Under the pieces are notes generated by a model. The model was not told the DNA's origin and ran no database searches. It worked only from the letters and a program-made list of their open reading frames with translations. Shown here piece after piece: positions 26,310-36,656 of a stretch of DNA of 64,000 nt (position 1 is the stretch's first letter; the number at the start of each line of letters is the position of its first letter). Made by a program: the position numbers and the translations under genes. This stretch comes from Alicyclobacillus sp. ALC3 (GTDB lineage Bacteria; Bacillota; Bacilli; Alicyclobacillales; Alicyclobacillaceae): positions 4,030,001 through 4,094,000 of the forward strand of contig NZ_CP066784.1 of NCBI RefSeq assembly GCF_028751195.1, read 5' to 3'.

Positions 26310-26582
26310 TTACTTTGCAACGTTCAGAGTGTTAAAGCGACGAGTCAAACGCGACTTTTTCCGACTGGCAGTGTTCCGGTGGATGACACCTTTGGTCGCT
26401 GCCTTGTCCAAAGCCCGAGTCGCAATACCCAAGGCAACTCGCGCATGCTCCACATCGTTCTGAGCCAAGCTGGTCTCAAATTTCTTCAACGTTGTACGCA
26501 ACGCCGAACGCAAGGAGGCATTCCGCAACGACCTCTTCGCGGTCGTACGGACGCGTTTTTCCGCGGATTTAATATTCGGCAC
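26310..26582 (-). CDS. rpsT: 30S ribosomal protein bS20
   Basis: A 90-residue basic helical protein of the small ribosomal subunit that binds 16S rRNA early in assembly. The start PNIKSAEKRVRTTAKRSLRN and the end GVIHRNTASRKKSRLTRRFN are typical. The start is GTG 26582 with a perfect AAGGAGGTGA upstream. The longer frame upstream contains unrelated cysteine-rich sequence and is not translated. It is transcribed opposite to its neighbours from its own promoter. Confidence 0.97.
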   Translation of the reverse strand: MPNIKSAEKRVRTTAKRSLRNASLRSALRTTLKKFETSLAQNDVEHARVALGIATRALDKAATKGVIHRNTASRKKSRLTRRFNTLNVAK

Positions 26583-26622
26583 AGTCTCACCTCCTTGACA
26601 TCCCTTCTTGCAGACAGAATCG

Positions 26623-26652
26623 ACTATATCACATTGCTTGCTGCAGCCGCAA
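26623..26652 (-). promoter_or_regulatory. SigA-type promoter of rpsT
   Basis: On the minus strand TTGCGG (26652-26647), 18 bases and TATAGT (26628-26623) precede the rpsT start by about 40 bases. Confidence 0.55.
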
Positions 26653-26678
26653 CTGTGGCAGAAGGAGGAGTCCCGGCT

Positions 26679-27713
26679 ATGACACGTTCCAGTCACGATT
26701 CATCCAACTCCGAAGTGGCACGCGGTCCGGTGATGCCGGTAACCGGATTTAGCCCTCGAACAGACCTGGCGATTGAAGCTCACGAACTCGCTCGCGGCGA
26801 AAAGCACAGCCTCGTTGGCGTAGAGGAATCCAGCTCCGATTACGACGACTTTCAAGTCACCCGCGTAAACGTCAAGACCGCTAGCGGGGCAATGGCGATT
26901 GGAAAGCCGGTTGGCACCTACATCACGGTGGATGCACCCGGCATTCGCCGCCGTGATCCGGAACTTCAGGACAGTGTCGCCATGCAGTTGGCGAAGGAGT
27001 TTGCGACACTCATCGACGTGCCGGCAGATGCTTCCGTCCTGATCGTCGGGCTTGGTAACTCCCACGTCACGCCAGACGCGCTCGGACCGCTCGTGGTTGA
27101 GCGGGTTTTTGTCACCCGTCACCTCTTTCAGTACATGCCAGAGGCAATCGGTGAGGGTTATCGCACTGTCAGTGCTGTAGCCCCAGGAGTGCTTGGCATC
27201 ACCGGCATTGAAACCAGTGAAGTCGTTAAGGGGATTGTCGAGCACGTCAAACCCGACTTAGTGATTGCTGTAGATGCTCTGGCTTCACGGTCGCTGTCAC
27301 GTGTCAATGCGACGATTCAGGTCGCGAACACCGGGATTCAGCCAGGAGCCGGCGTAGGCAACAAGCGCAAGGCCCTCGACGAGGAGTCGCTGGGTGTACC
27401 TGTCATTGCTGTCGGTGTCCCAACAGTTGTGGACGCTTCGACAATCGCGAACGACAGCATCGACCGGTTGCTCAACCAACTTAAATCGTCTGTTCCTGAA
27501 AATGGGGCTAGCCAAATTTTCGACCAGTTCAGCGCCCAGGAAAAGTGGCAGATGATTCACGAAGTGCTTGAACCGCTTGGTGATAATTTAGTTGTCACGC
27601 CGAAGGAAATCGATGAGTTTATTGAAGATATCGCACATGTTGTGGCCAAAGGGCTGAACCTGGCCCTGCACACGGGTATGACGCCTGATGATGCTGACGC
27701 TGTGACCCATTAA
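26679..27713 (+). CDS. gpr: GPR germination protease
   Basis: A 344-residue aspartic-type protease that degrades small acid-soluble spore proteins when spores germinate. The propeptide is about 25 residues, and the mature enzyme would begin at about TDLAIEAHE, after the self-cleavage region. Blocks around the catalytic aspartates are GNSHVTPDALGPLV and VIAVDALASRS. ATG 26679 is preceded by GAAGGAGGAG. In-frame sequence upstream runs through the rpsT region and is ignored. It is made in the forespore. No clear SigG promoter was recognised. Confidence 0.95.
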   Translation: MTRSSHDSSNSEVARGPVMPVTGFSPRTDLAIEAHELARGEKHSLVGVEESSSDYDDFQVTRVNVKTASGAMAIGKPVGTYITVDAPGIRRRDPELQDSVAMQLAKEFATLIDVPADASVLIVGLGNSHVTPDALGPLVVERVFVTRHLFQYMPEAIGEGYRTVSAVAPGVLGITGIETSEVVKGIVEHVKPDLVIAVDALASRSLSRVNATIQVANTGIQPGAGVGNKRKALDEESLGVPVIAVGVPTVVDASTIANDSIDRLLNQLKSSVPENGASQIFDQFSAQEKWQMIHEVLEPLGDNLVVTPKEIDEFIEDIAHVVAKGLNLALHTGMTPDDADAVTH

Positions 27714-27794
27714 GTCGGCGGCACCCGTCGTCGTACGAATGCGAGTCAACTGAAATGAGGTCATCCGTCAGGGCATGCCTACTATTTCGTTCCA

Positions 27795-27830
27795 CAGGCT
27801 GCTAGAGTGCTAATCTAGCAGCCTGTTTCA
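27795..27830 (+). terminator. Terminator after gpr
   Basis: CAGGCTGCTAGA (27795-27806) pairs perfectly with TCTAGCAGCCTG (27814-27825) around a seven-base loop, followed by TTTCATAT. Confidence 0.75.
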
Positions 27831-27882
27831 TATACATCCCTCGAAGGCACAAGGTGCTGTTGGCAAGGGGGATGATGGGAAG

Positions 27883-28422
27883 ATGACAACCAACGAAGAT
27901 TCGCTGACAAAGCAGATTCGACATGGGCTCAAACATGGTCTGGCCATGTTCTTGTTTCTTGGCATCTTATTGGGCGGCGGCACTGCTGCGTTTTCGCTGC
28001 TGGCGGCTAGTATCGCTACACTGTCCAACTTGTCGTCGAACACGCAGATAGTTGGCGTCACGCCTTCCGCTGCGCAAAGCAGCGTGGGGCAAAGCGGTGG
28101 ACAGTCGTCTCTGACCCGGACGAGTTCAACGGTCACTGCGCCCCCACAGGGGAGTACCGGCACAGCCACGTCTTCGAACACGACGAGTACTGGGCCCGGC
28201 AATAGTTTGCCTGCGTCGACAGGAGAATCCGCGTGGACCGGCGGTAATCAGACGACAGGACAGAGTGTCATCAACCAGCTGAACAATCAGGTAGACCACA
28301 TGCACAGCCCGCTCATGGGAGTTGTCGACAGCGGCGGTGTGGTCGTCGGGGACCGCGTCCAGGCTGCATTTGGACACGTCCTGGCTAGTTTTGTGAAGGC
28401 TCTTTTTCTTGAACAAAACTGA
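27883..28422 (+). CDS. YqxA/DUF3679-like membrane protein with Ser/Thr-rich middle
   Basis: A 179-residue protein with one N-terminal membrane helix (FLFLGILLGGGTAAFSLLAA, about 23-42), a long low-complexity stretch rich in Ser, Thr, Gly and Gln (about 48-125), and an amphipathic C terminus (VVVGDRVQAAFGHVLASFVKALF). The position just before lepA and the head-tail layout resemble YqxA of B. subtilis, but the linker is much longer and similarity is weak. spoIIP, which lies between gpr and yqxA in Bacillus, is not here. ATG 27883 has GGGGGATGATGGGAAG upstream. Confidence 0.6.
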   Translation: MTTNEDSLTKQIRHGLKHGLAMFLFLGILLGGGTAAFSLLAASIATLSNLSSNTQIVGVTPSAAQSSVGQSGGQSSLTRTSSTVTAPPQGSTGTATSSNTTSTGPGNSLPASTGESAWTGGNQTTGQSVINQLNNQVDHMHSPLMGVVDSGGVVVGDRVQAAFGHVLASFVKALFLEQN

Positions 28423-28603
28423 GCGCTTGGACGGTCTTTTCGGAACTCCGGCGGGAATGTTATAATAAATCGCAACAGACTTCGGCAGCCGCGCCCTGTG
28501 CGCGGCATGTTTCATGAAGGGGGCGCGCCCCAGCGGCGTGTCTAGTTCACCAGTAACAGGTGATACACACGGGCTGATCTGCCCACAGGGAGGACAAGCG
28601 GCG

Positions 28604-30406
28604 GTGCAGGAACGGCAACAGAAGATTCGAAACTTCTCCATCATCGCCCATATTGATCACGGTAAGTCCACCTTGGCTGACCGGATCTTAGAGTTCACGG
28701 GTACTGTTTCGGAGCGTGAAATGCAGGAACAGTTGCTCGACCAAATGGACCTCGAGCGCGAGCGGGGAATTACGATCAAATTGCAGGCAGTCCGACTGAA
28801 TTACAAGGCTTCGGACGGCGAAACGTATGAACTGAACCTGATCGACACCCCAGGTCATGTCGATTTTACCTATGAAGTGTCGCGCAGTCTCGCGGCCTGT
28901 GAAGGAGCTCTACTCGTCGTCGACGCAGCCCAGGGGATTGAGGCACAGACGCTCGCGAACGTCTACTTGGCGCTCGACAACGACCTTGAGATTTTACCTG
29001 TCATTAACAAAATTGACTTGCCTAGCGCTGAGCCCGAGCGTGTGAAGCAAGAGATTGAAGACATCATTGGCCTCGACGCCAGCGAGGCCGTACTGGCCTC
29101 CGCCAAATCCGGTATCGGCATCGAGGAGATTCTTGAACAAATTGTGGTCAAGGTGCCGCCTCCGACAGGTGACATCGCCGCACCGCTGCAGGCACTCATC
29201 TTTGACTCTCACTACGACCCGTACCGCGGCGTAATCACATACCTGCGCGTGGTCAACGGTGAAGTCAAACCGGGCATGAAGGTGCGGATGATGGCGACTG
29301 GTGCGCAGTTCGAAGTCATCGAAGTGGGGGTCTTCTCACCGCGAATGACGCCTGTTGGCAGCTTGGCAGCTGGTGAGGTTGGGTACTTGGCAGCCAGTAT
29401 CAAGAATGTTCGAGACGCGCGCGTCGGCGACACCATTACCGATGCCGTGCACCCAGCCGCCATGCCGCTGCCTGGATACCGCAAAGCCAACCCGATGGTC
29501 TTCTGCGGACTGTACCCGGTGGATAGCAATGAATACCACGACCTGCGCGACGCGCTTGAGAAGTTGGAATTGAACGACGCTGCGCTCACATATGAGCCAG
29601 AGACGTCGAACGCGCTTGGATTTGGCTTCCGCTGTGGATTCCTTGGCATGTTGCACATGGAAATAGTACAGGAGCGACTCGAGCGGGAGTACGACCTAAC
29701 CCTCATTACGACGGCGCCGAGTGTAATTTACCACGTGTATCAGACGGACGGACAGATGATCGAGATCGACAATCCGAGCAACATGCCGTCACCCGACCGC
29801 ATTGAACGGGTCGAAGAACCGTATGTAAAGGCGTCGATCATCGTACCCAATGACTACGTGGGCGCTGTGATGGAGCTTTGCCAAGAAAAACGCGGTAACT
29901 ACAAGGACCTTCAGTACCTGGATGGAACACGCGTCACCCTGGTGTACGAACTGCCGCTTTCAGAAATCGTCTATGACTTTTTTGACCGATTGAAGTCTTC
30001 TACAAAGGGCTATGCGTCGCTCGACTATGAACTCATCGGGTACCACGAGTCGTACCTTGTGAAGATGGACATTCTTCTCAACGGTGAAATTGTTGATGCT
30101 CTGTCGTTTATTGTGCACCGAGACAAGGCGTACAACCGTGGGAGAATTCTCTGTGAAAAGCTGAAGGACCTGATTCCACGGCAGATGTTTGAAGTGCCCG
30201 TGCAGGCCTCGATTGGCAATCGTGTGATTGCGCGGGAAACCATCCGGGCGATGCGCAAGAATGTGTTGGCAAAGTGTTACGGCGGCGACATTTCGCGCAA
30301 GCGTAAACTCCTTGAAAAGCAGAAAGAGGGCAAGAAGCGGATGAAACAGGTCGGCAACGTGGAAGTGCCGCAAGAAGCGTTCATGGCCGTCCTGAAGATG
30401 GAGTGA
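28604..30406 (+). CDS. lepA: Elongation factor 4 (LepA)
   Basis: A 600-residue translational GTPase that acts on ribosomes with misplaced tRNAs and in 30S biogenesis. G1 is [10 protein letters not shown]2 [10 protein letters not shown]3 DTPGH and G4 NKIDLPSA. The LepA-specific C-terminal domain has [24 protein letters not shown] 28604 is chosen because GGGAGGA lies at 28588-28594 and the protein then starts like other LepAs. The ORF could extend to 28514, but that part is not conserved. A TATAAT box at 28461-28466 may mark its promoter. The TGA overlaps the beginning of hemW. Confidence 0.96.
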   Translation: MQERQQKIRNFSIIAHIDHGKSTLADRILEFTGTVSEREMQEQLLDQMDLERERGITIKLQAVRLNYKASDGETYELNLIDTPGHVDFTYEVSRSLAACEGALLVVDAAQGIEAQTLANVYLALDNDLEILPVINKIDLPSAEPERVKQEIEDIIGLDASEAVLASAKSGIGIEEILEQIVVKVPPPTGDIAAPLQALIFDSHYDPYRGVITYLRVVNGEVKPGMKVRMMATGAQFEVIEVGVFSPRMTPVGSLAAGEVGYLAASIKNVRDARVGDTITDAVHPAAMPLPGYRKANPMVFCGLYPVDSNEYHDLRDALEKLELNDAALTYEPETSNALGFGFRCGFLGMLHMEIVQERLEREYDLTLITTAPSVIYHVYQTDGQMIEIDNPSNMPSPDRIERVEEPYVKASIIVPNDYVGAVMELCQEKRGNYKDLQYLDGTRVTLVYELPLSEIVYDFFDRLKSSTKGYASLDYELIGYHESYLVKMDILLNGEIVDALSFIVHRDKAYNRGRILCEKLKDLIPRQMFEVPVQASIGNRVIARETIRAMRKNVLAKCYGGDISRKRKLLEKQKEGKKRMKQVGNVEVPQEAFMAVLKME

Positions 30407-30411
30407 CGCTC

Positions 30412-31593
30412 ATGTCTCGCCATCTTCCACTCCGCCTGCGCGACCGGGGTCGTCGTCAGTCTGCCCGGTCGCTTTACATTCATATCCCGTTTTGCGCGAG
30501 CCGGTGCTACTACTGCGACTTTACGACCTATGTCGCGCCGCCTGGTGTGATTGACACATATCTTGAACACCTGGCTCGGGAGTTTGAACTTCTCAGACCA
30601 GACGTGACGGAGCCCTTGCAGACTGTCTTTTTTGGCGGTGGGACGCCTACGTTGCCAAGTGCCACACAACTCGAGGTCTTACTTCGGCGCATGCGCGATA
30701 CTCTGCCGATTGTCAGCGGCGCCGAGGTCACGATGGAGGCAAATCCGGGAACGGTCGATGCAGAGAAACTGGCTGTCCTCCGTCAGGCTGGCGTCAATCG
30801 CCTGAGTTTCGGGGCACAGACGTTTGAACCACGACTGTTGATGACTATTGGCCGTCTCCACGATGTGGACGCTGTCTACCAGAGCGTAGATGCTGCGGTC
30901 GCCGCTGGCTTTGAGCGAATCAATCTCGACTTGATGTTTGGTCTGCCAGAACAATCGCTATCCGATGTTGAGGATTCTTTGCGACAGGTATTGTCGACCG
31001 GGGTTAATCACGTCTCGGCCTACTGGCTCAAAGTTGAAGAAGGCACACCGTTTGGGCAGTGGCAAGCGCGTGGATTGTTGCCGCTCCCAGGAGAAGACTT
31101 AGAAGGGGATATGTATGACCTTGTCCGGGACACTCTGCAGCGGTCCGGCTTTGTTCACTACGAGGTCAGCAACTTTGCCAGACCGGGCGAAGAAGCTCGT
31201 CACAACTTGGTGTACTGGCGCAACCAGCCGTATTTTGCAGTGGGAGTGGGTGCGCATGGCTACGTTCGCGGCGTGAGAACCGCCAACGTGCGCAACCTTG
31301 CACAGTACGGTCAGGCAGTACAGGCTGGAACGCGCCCCTTTGCGACTAGTGAGCCCGTGTCCTTGCGCGAGGCTTGCGAGGATACGATGATGCTTGGTCT
31401 GCGTCTTGCAGAAGGTGTTTCGAAACGAGAGTTTGCCAAGCGGCATGGTCAATCCATGGGGGCGGTGTTCGGACAAGAGATCGAGCGACTGCAGAGGCTG
31501 AATTTACTGGAGTGGGTGGGTGACCGCCTGCGCTTGACGCGGCAGGCTTGGCCAATTGCAAACGCCGTGTTCGAAGCCTTTATTGGAGTATGA
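30412..31593 (+). CDS. hemW: Heme chaperone / radical SAM protein HemW
   Basis: A 393-residue radical SAM protein. The cluster motif CASRCYYCDF (CxxxCxxC) is preceded by SLYIHIPF. FGGGTPTLP and EANPGTVD bind SAM, as in HemN relatives. HemW lacks the extra features of true coproporphyrinogen III oxidase and binds heme for delivery to respiratory enzymes. Older annotations call it HemN. ATG 30412 has TGGAGTGA eight bases upstream. GTG 30403, overlapping the lepA stop, is the alternative. The lepA-hemW-hrcA order is standard. Confidence 0.93.
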   Translation: MSRHLPLRLRDRGRRQSARSLYIHIPFCASRCYYCDFTTYVAPPGVIDTYLEHLAREFELLRPDVTEPLQTVFFGGGTPTLPSATQLEVLLRRMRDTLPIVSGAEVTMEANPGTVDAEKLAVLRQAGVNRLSFGAQTFEPRLLMTIGRLHDVDAVYQSVDAAVAAGFERINLDLMFGLPEQSLSDVEDSLRQVLSTGVNHVSAYWLKVEEGTPFGQWQARGLLPLPGEDLEGDMYDLVRDTLQRSGFVHYEVSNFARPGEEARHNLVYWRNQPYFAVGVGAHGYVRGVRTANVRNLAQYGQAVQAGTRPFATSEPVSLREACEDTMMLGLRLAEGVSKREFAKRHGQSMGAVFGQEIERLQRLNLLEWVGDRLRLTRQAWPIANAVFEAFIGV

Positions 31594-31609
31594 TCACCCC
31601 TTTGCTTCA

Positions 31610-31638
31610 TTGACAATGTAGGCACCATTTTGTTATCG
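31610..31638 (+). promoter_or_regulatory. Heat-shock operon promoter
   Basis: TTGACA (31610-31615), 17 bases and TTATCG (31633-31638). Shifting by one gives TATCGT with an extended TG. Transcription would start at about 31645, just before the CIRCE operator. Confidence 0.65.
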
Positions 31639-31650
31639 TCAAGAAGTGGT

Positions 31651-31677
31651 TTAGCACTCGATGGTGATGAGTGCTAA
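31651..31677 (+). promoter_or_regulatory. CIRCE operator (HrcA binding site)
   Basis: A perfect inverted repeat, TTAGCACTC (31651-31659), nine bases, GAGTGCTAA (31669-31677), identical to the CIRCE consensus. HrcA bound here represses hrcA-grpE-dnaK-dnaJ until heat shock. Confidence 0.98.
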
Positions 31678-31695
31678 CAGGAGAGGTGATTCTTG

Positions 31696-32730
31696 ATGCT
31701 CAGTGACCGTCAAAAGTCGATCTTAAGTATGGTCGTCGAGGATTACGTTCGTTCCGCGGAGCCGGTGGGGTCTCGTGCTCTGTCGAAACGGGGCGAAATT
31801 CAGCTGAGCGCGGCCACCATCCGAAATGAAATGTCAGACCTTGAGGAACTCGGTTACCTCGACCAACCGCACACGTCCGCTGGCCGTATTCCCTCCCATA
31901 AGGGGTACCGCTTCTACGTCGACAACCTGCTCTCTCGCAGGGAGATTGACAAGGATACGTTGTCGGTGCTGCGCGAAGTGTACGTCGAGAAAATGACCGA
32001 AGTGGAGCAGGTATTCCATCAGACGGCAATTCTGCTCTCGCAGTTAACGCAGTACACAGCAATCGTCTTGGGTCCACAGGTCTACCAAGAAAAAATCAAA
32101 AGCATTCAGCTTGTTCCACTGCATGAGCGAGCTGCTGTTGCCATCTTGGTGACAGACTCCGGTCAGGTGCAAAGCCGTCAAGTGCAATGGGTTGAAGACA
32201 TTTCAACCGACGACATGACGCAGTTAGTGAACCTCCTGAACGCACGCCTTCAGGGAGTTCCTGTTGCCAATTTGCGGTCGCGTTCGTACCGGGAAATTGC
32301 GAACGAGCTGGCAAACGTCATGGAGCACTGTGAGAATGCCGTCGCTATGCTGGATGAACTGCGAGCGGCTGTAGAGGACCAGGACGACCGACTATATGTC
32401 GGTGGCACAAACAACATTTTGGCGCAGCCGGAATTTCGCGATGTGGACAAGGTGCGTCCCGTGCTTGCCTTGCTGGAACAAGCCCATTCCGCGAGAAAGT
32501 TGTTGGCGACTGGGGGCAAGGGGGTTCAGGTGCGGATTGGGCTCGAAAATGGGGCAGGACCGCTGCAGGACTGTACGGTGATATCTACGTCTTTGCACGT
32601 AAACAATGAACCGTTTGGCAGCATTGGTGTCCTCGGGCCGACGCGAATGGACTATGCCCGCGTCATGCAAATCCTTGATTATGCAGGCCAAACACTGACG
32701 CGTGGAATACAACGCGCCGAGGCTGACTGA
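31696..32730 (+). CDS. hrcA: Heat-inducible transcription repressor HrcA
   Basis: A 344-residue repressor of class I heat-shock genes. The N-terminal winged helix (LSDRQKSILSMVVEDYV, SAATIRNEMSDLEELGYL, HTSAGRIPS) binds CIRCE. The rest forms the GAF-like dimer core, ending DYARVMQILDYAG. ATG 31696 or TTG 31693 both fit GAGAGGTGAT. It is the first gene of the operon and autoregulated through the operator at 31651. Confidence 0.96.
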   Translation: MLSDRQKSILSMVVEDYVRSAEPVGSRALSKRGEIQLSAATIRNEMSDLEELGYLDQPHTSAGRIPSHKGYRFYVDNLLSRREIDKDTLSVLREVYVEKMTEVEQVFHQTAILLSQLTQYTAIVLGPQVYQEKIKSIQLVPLHERAAVAILVTDSGQVQSRQVQWVEDISTDDMTQLVNLLNARLQGVPVANLRSRSYREIANELANVMEHCENAVAMLDELRAAVEDQDDRLYVGGTNNILAQPEFRDVDKVRPVLALLEQAHSARKLLATGGKGVQVRIGLENGAGPLQDCTVISTSLHVNNEPFGSIGVLGPTRMDYARVMQILDYAGQTLTRGIQRAEAD

Positions 32731-32773
32731 GTTCAGCGGGCGCGGTAGTTGCATAGACGAAAGGAGTTTCAAC

Positions 32774-33373
32774 ATGAGTGAACAAGCTCGTGAAAGTACT
32801 GCGGATCAAAATCTCGAGACTGAGCCCAAGGCTATCGACGAGAACAAAGCGGACGATGGGCCAGACGAAGTTGATGGGGCGCAGGCTGTGGAACTCGAGG
32901 TTGAAGAAATCGGAGAAGTGGAACAGGAGAGTGCTGTTCAAACTTCTGAGAGTGAACAACTGCGTCAGCAACTGATGCGACTGCAGGCCGATTTCGACAA
33001 CTTTCGCAAACGCACCCGCCACGAGCGGGAGGAGCTGCAGTCGTTTGCGACGCGCAAGCTACTCGGTGAGTTGTTGCCGATCGTGGACAACTTCGACCGT
33101 GCGATGTCCGCTTTGACGGCCGCAGACGCGCAATTGCAAACGGTTCGGACTGGAGTTGAAATGGTACAGCGCCAGTTGCTGACGCTGCTGTCGCAATATG
33201 AAGTGCGTCCGATGGAAGTGCTTGGACAGGCGTTCGATCCAAATGTGCATGAAGCGGTGTTGCAGGAACCTGCAGGCGATGGAGCCGCCGGAATCGTCCA
33301 AGCAGAGTTGCAGAAGGGATACTGGCTGGGAGACCGCGTGCTTCGCCCTGCCATGGTCAAAGTGACCGTTTAA
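32774..33373 (+). CDS. grpE: Nucleotide exchange factor GrpE
   Basis: A 199-residue cochaperone that releases ADP from DnaK. It has an acidic disordered head (about residues 1-60), a long coiled-coil helix (LRQQLMRLQADFDNFRKRTRHE region), and the beta-wing domain (FDPNVHEAV, GDRVLRPAMVKV). ATG 32774 has GAAAGGAG upstream. The in-frame extension to 32702 is rejected. It is transcribed with hrcA and dnaK. Confidence 0.96.
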   Translation: MSEQARESTADQNLETEPKAIDENKADDGPDEVDGAQAVELEVEEIGEVEQESAVQTSESEQLRQQLMRLQADFDNFRKRTRHEREELQSFATRKLLGELLPIVDNFDRAMSALTAADAQLQTVRTGVEMVQRQLLTLLSQYEVRPMEVLGQAFDPNVHEAVLQEPAGDGAAGIVQAELQKGYWLGDRVLRPAMVKVTV

Positions 33374-33472
33374 TGTGGCCGGTTTTCCTGGGCCGGTCCG
33401 GGCCAGTCAATCCGTTCAGGTAAAGGCGATGGACCTAGTGATTACTTGGCAATCGATGAGGAGGAGACACGA

Positions 33473-35302
33473 ATGGCAAAAGTGATTGGCATTGACCTTG
33501 GTACCACGAACTCTTGCGTGGCGGTCATGGAGGGTGGAGAGACAGTTGTCATCCCGAACGCTGAAGGCAACCGGACCACTCCGTCTGTTGTGGCGTTTAG
33601 CAAAGACGCGGAGCGCCTTGTTGGCGATATAGCAAAGCGTCAGGCGATCACAAACCCTGACCGCACCATTATCTCGATTAAACGGCACATGGGAACCGAC
33701 CATAAAGAAAACATCGACAATAAATCGTACACGCCGCAAGAGATCTCGGCGATGATTTTGCAAAAATTGAAGTCCGACGCCGAAGCGTACTTGGGTGAAA
33801 CCGTCACACAGGCGGTTATCACGGTGCCTGCATACTTCAGTGACAGTCAGCGCCAGGCGACGAAAGACGCTGGTCGAATTGCAGGGCTCGACGTCTTGCG
33901 CATCGTCAACGAGCCGACCGCAGCTGCGCTTGCGTATGGGCTCGACAAAGAGGGCGAGCACACCATCCTGGTGTATGACCTCGGCGGTGGCACATTCGAC
34001 GTGTCTATTCTTGAACTCGGCGACGGCGTCTTCGAGGTCAAGGCGACAAGCGGCAACAACCACCTTGGTGGCGACGACTTTGACGAGCGCGTAATGCAGT
34101 ACCTGGTCGATACATTCCGCAAAGAAACCGGCATTGACCTGTCCAAGGACCGGATGGCGATGCAGCGCCTCAAGGACGCAGCGGAAAAGGCGAAGAAGGA
34201 ACTGTCCTCGACCTTGACGACGACCATCTCGCTGCCCTTCATCTCAGCAGATGCCAACGGCCCGAAACACCTTGAGATAAACCTTACACGGGCCAAGTTT
34301 GAAGAGTTAACCGCAGACCTAGTCGAGAAGACACTGGGTCCGACACGTCAGGCGCTGTCTGATGCTGGGCTGTCTGCAAACCAGATTGATCGCGTCATTC
34401 TAGTTGGGGGCTCGACTCGCATTCCGGCAGTGCAAGAGGCGATTAAGAGAGTGATTGGTAAGGAACCTTCCAAAGGTGTCAACCCGGACGAGGTTGTCGC
34501 TGTCGGGGCCGCAATTCAGGCAGGCGTGCTGACGGGTGAAGTAAAGGATGTTGTGCTACTCGACGTGACGCCTTTGTCGCTTGGCATCGAAACGCTCGGT
34601 GGCGTATTCACGCGACTCATTGACCGCAACTCGACGATTCCAACGTCGAAGAGCCAGGTGTTTTCCACTGCGGCAGACAACCAGACTTCCGTTGAGATTC
34701 ACGTTCTCCAGGGTGAACGCGAGATGGCGCGCGACAACAAGACGCTCGGTCGGTTTACGCTCAGTGACATTCCGCCGGCGCCGCGTGGCATCCCACAGAT
34801 TGAGGTCTCGTTCGATATCGACGCCAACGGCATCGTGAACGTGTCTGCTAAGGACCTCGGCACCGGTCGTAGTCAGCGCATCACCATCACATCGTCAAGC
34901 GGGTTGAACAAAGACGAGATCGACCGCATGATGAAAGAAGCTGAACTGCACGCGGATGAGGATAAGAAACGCCGCGAGCAGATTGAACTGCGCAACCAGG
35001 CAGACACACTCTTGTATCAGACCGACAAGAGTTTGAAAGACCTTGGTGACAAGGCAGATGCGGAACTGAAGGCGAAAGCCGATGACAAGCAGAAGCAACT
35101 GCGGGACGCCTTGGCTGGTGACGATGCGGCTGCCATCCAGAAGGCCTATGACGAGTTGACAGAGGTCCTGCATCAGATTTCGACGAAGCTGTATGAGCAG
35201 ACTCAGTCTGGCGCAGCGCCTGACTCCTCTAGCAATGAGGCAACTGGCGAACAGGACAACGTCGTAGACGCTGAATACAAAGTGGTTGACGAAGACAAGT
35301 AA
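33473..35302 (+). CDS. dnaK: Hsp70 chaperone DnaK
   Basis: A 609-residue Hsp70. The ATPase domain carries [42 protein letters not shown] and [13 protein letters not shown]. The substrate-binding domain starts after [14 protein letters not shown], and a helical lid ends in a [16 protein letters not shown] tail typical of Gram-positive DnaK. The 24-residue gap in the ATPase domain typical of Gram-positive forms fits its length. ATG 33473 has GAGGAGGAGA upstream. It is third in the CIRCE-controlled operon. Confidence 0.98.
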   Translation: MAKVIGIDLGTTNSCVAVMEGGETVVIPNAEGNRTTPSVVAFSKDAERLVGDIAKRQAITNPDRTIISIKRHMGTDHKENIDNKSYTPQEISAMILQKLKSDAEAYLGETVTQAVITVPAYFSDSQRQATKDAGRIAGLDVLRIVNEPTAAALAYGLDKEGEHTILVYDLGGGTFDVSILELGDGVFEVKATSGNNHLGGDDFDERVMQYLVDTFRKETGIDLSKDRMAMQRLKDAAEKAKKELSSTLTTTISLPFISADANGPKHLEINLTRAKFEELTADLVEKTLGPTRQALSDAGLSANQIDRVILVGGSTRIPAVQEAIKRVIGKEPSKGVNPDEVVAVGAAIQAGVLTGEVKDVVLLDVTPLSLGIETLGGVFTRLIDRNSTIPTSKSQVFSTAADNQTSVEIHVLQGEREMARDNKTLGRFTLSDIPPAPRGIPQIEVSFDIDANGIVNVSAKDLGTGRSQRITITSSSGLNKDEIDRMMKEAELHADEDKKRREQIELRNQADTLLYQTDKSLKDLGDKADAELKAKADDKQKQLRDALAGDDAAAIQKAYDELTEVLHQISTKLYEQTQSGAAPDSSSNEATGEQDNVVDAEYKVVDEDK

Positions 35303-35362
35303 TCTATTTTGGGGATTGGGAGTGCCAACTCGGTCGCTTCGCGACTGTGACGGCAGCGACAC

Positions 35363-35387
35363 TGGCAGGGACAGTTTGTCCCTGCCA
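35363..35387 (+). terminator. Hairpin between dnaK and dnaJ
   Basis: TGGCAGGGAC pairs with GTCCCTGCCA around AGTTT, ten base pairs. Only a short T-rich stretch (AGTTCTT) follows, so partial termination or mRNA processing that lowers dnaJ relative to dnaK is the likely effect. Confidence 0.55.
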
Positions 35388-35446
35388 AGTTCTTACCCGC
35401 GTGTGATACCATAGTCACGGTGGCATGTGGCGGGAGGGAGACGCCT

Positions 35447-36583
35447 GTGAATAAACGAGACTACTACGAGGTCTTGGGTGTCGGCCGAGACGCCACTCAG
35501 GACGAGGTCAAAAAAGCATACCGCAAATTGGCTCGACAGTATCATCCGGACGTGAACAAGGAAGACCCGGATGCAGAGCAGAAGTTTAAAGAGGTCTCCG
35601 AAGCGTACGAAGTATTGTCTGACTCGAACGAGCGGGCTCGCTATGACCAATTCGGGCATGCCGACCCAACCCAGGGGATGGGTGGCGGCTTTGGCGGTCA
35701 GGGTGCTGGCTTCTCGGACTTCGGAGGCTTTGGTGATATCTTTGACATGTTCTTCGGCGGCACTGGGAAAGCACGTGGACCACAGCGTGGCGCAGACCTC
35801 GAATACGAGTTGGAGGTCACGTTCGAAGAAGCCGCTTTTGGTACTGAAAATGACATCCTGGTACCGCGTACGGAGACGTGCGGCACCTGCTCCGGTACGG
35901 GTGCGCGCCCTGGTACACGCGTCGAGACGTGTCCGACATGCAACGGGAGCGGGGAGCAACAGACGGTCGTCAATACTCCCTTTGGCCGGATGGTCAATCG
36001 CAAGGTTTGTGGTACTTGTCACGGCACTGGCAAACGCATTGCGAGTCCGTGTCCGGATTGCCATGGGCAAGGGCGGCGGCGTGTGCGTCGTACCGTCAAA
36101 ATCAAAGTGCCGGCGGGCGTCGACACTGGCATGCGCCTGCGTATGCCAGGCGCCGGTGAAATGAGTCCAAACGGTGGCCAACCGGGTGATTTGCACATCG
36201 TCATTCGCGTACAGCCGCATGACGTGTTTGAACGCGATGGGAACAACGTGTACGTCGATGTTCCGCTCTCCTTTGTGCAAGCTGCGCTTGGCGATGAAAT
36301 CGAAGTGCCCACCCTTGACGGCAACGTCAAGTTGCGCATACCTGAAGGTACACAGACCGGAACGATGTTTCGACTGCGCGGCAAAGGCATCCCGAAGGTC
36401 GGTGGCGGCGGGATTCAGCGTGGCGATGAACACGTTCGCGTCCACGTCATCACGCCGACGAATTTGAACGAGCGGCAACGCGACTTGTTTCGTGAATTGA
36501 GTGACGAACTTGGAGAGGCGCCACAGGAGCAGTCACGTACGTTTATCGAGCGCATGAAGAACGCTTTTTTGCGCGACCACTGA
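35447..36583 (+). CDS. dnaJ: Hsp40 cochaperone DnaJ
   Basis: A 378-residue type I J-protein that stimulates DnaK. The J domain has [13 protein letters not shown] and HPD. A Gly/Phe stretch runs from about residue 75 to 100. The zinc-finger domain has four repeats, [24 protein letters not shown] and CPDCHGQG, and two C-terminal beta domains follow. GTG 35447 with GGGAGGGAGA upstream is chosen over the frame opening at 35420. The long minus-strand open frame across this gene is a shadow. Confidence 0.97.
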   Translation: MNKRDYYEVLGVGRDATQDEVKKAYRKLARQYHPDVNKEDPDAEQKFKEVSEAYEVLSDSNERARYDQFGHADPTQGMGGGFGGQGAGFSDFGGFGDIFDMFFGGTGKARGPQRGADLEYELEVTFEEAAFGTENDILVPRTETCGTCSGTGARPGTRVETCPTCNGSGEQQTVVNTPFGRMVNRKVCGTCHGTGKRIASPCPDCHGQGRRRVRRTVKIKVPAGVDTGMRLRMPGAGEMSPNGGQPGDLHIVIRVQPHDVFERDGNNVYVDVPLSFVQAALGDEIEVPTLDGNVKLRIPEGTQTGTMFRLRGKGIPKVGGGGIQRGDEHVRVHVITPTNLNERQRDLFRELSDELGEAPQEQSRTFIERMKNAFLRDH

Positions 36584-36656
36584 GTCCGTCCGAGGTTTTT
36601 GCCGGAAGGATACGGGAGCAGCGGGGGTTGAAACTGGGGATTGAGGTGGACATCCT

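Noticed and set aside
26259-26678. A 140-residue N-terminal extension of gpr in the same frame
   Set aside because: It runs antisense to rpsT and lacks any GPR homology. The ribosome binding site and family N terminus place the start at 26679.
35393-36478. A 361-residue minus-strand open frame across dnaJ
   Set aside because: It mirrors the DnaJ codon pattern and has no initiation signal or recognisable domain.
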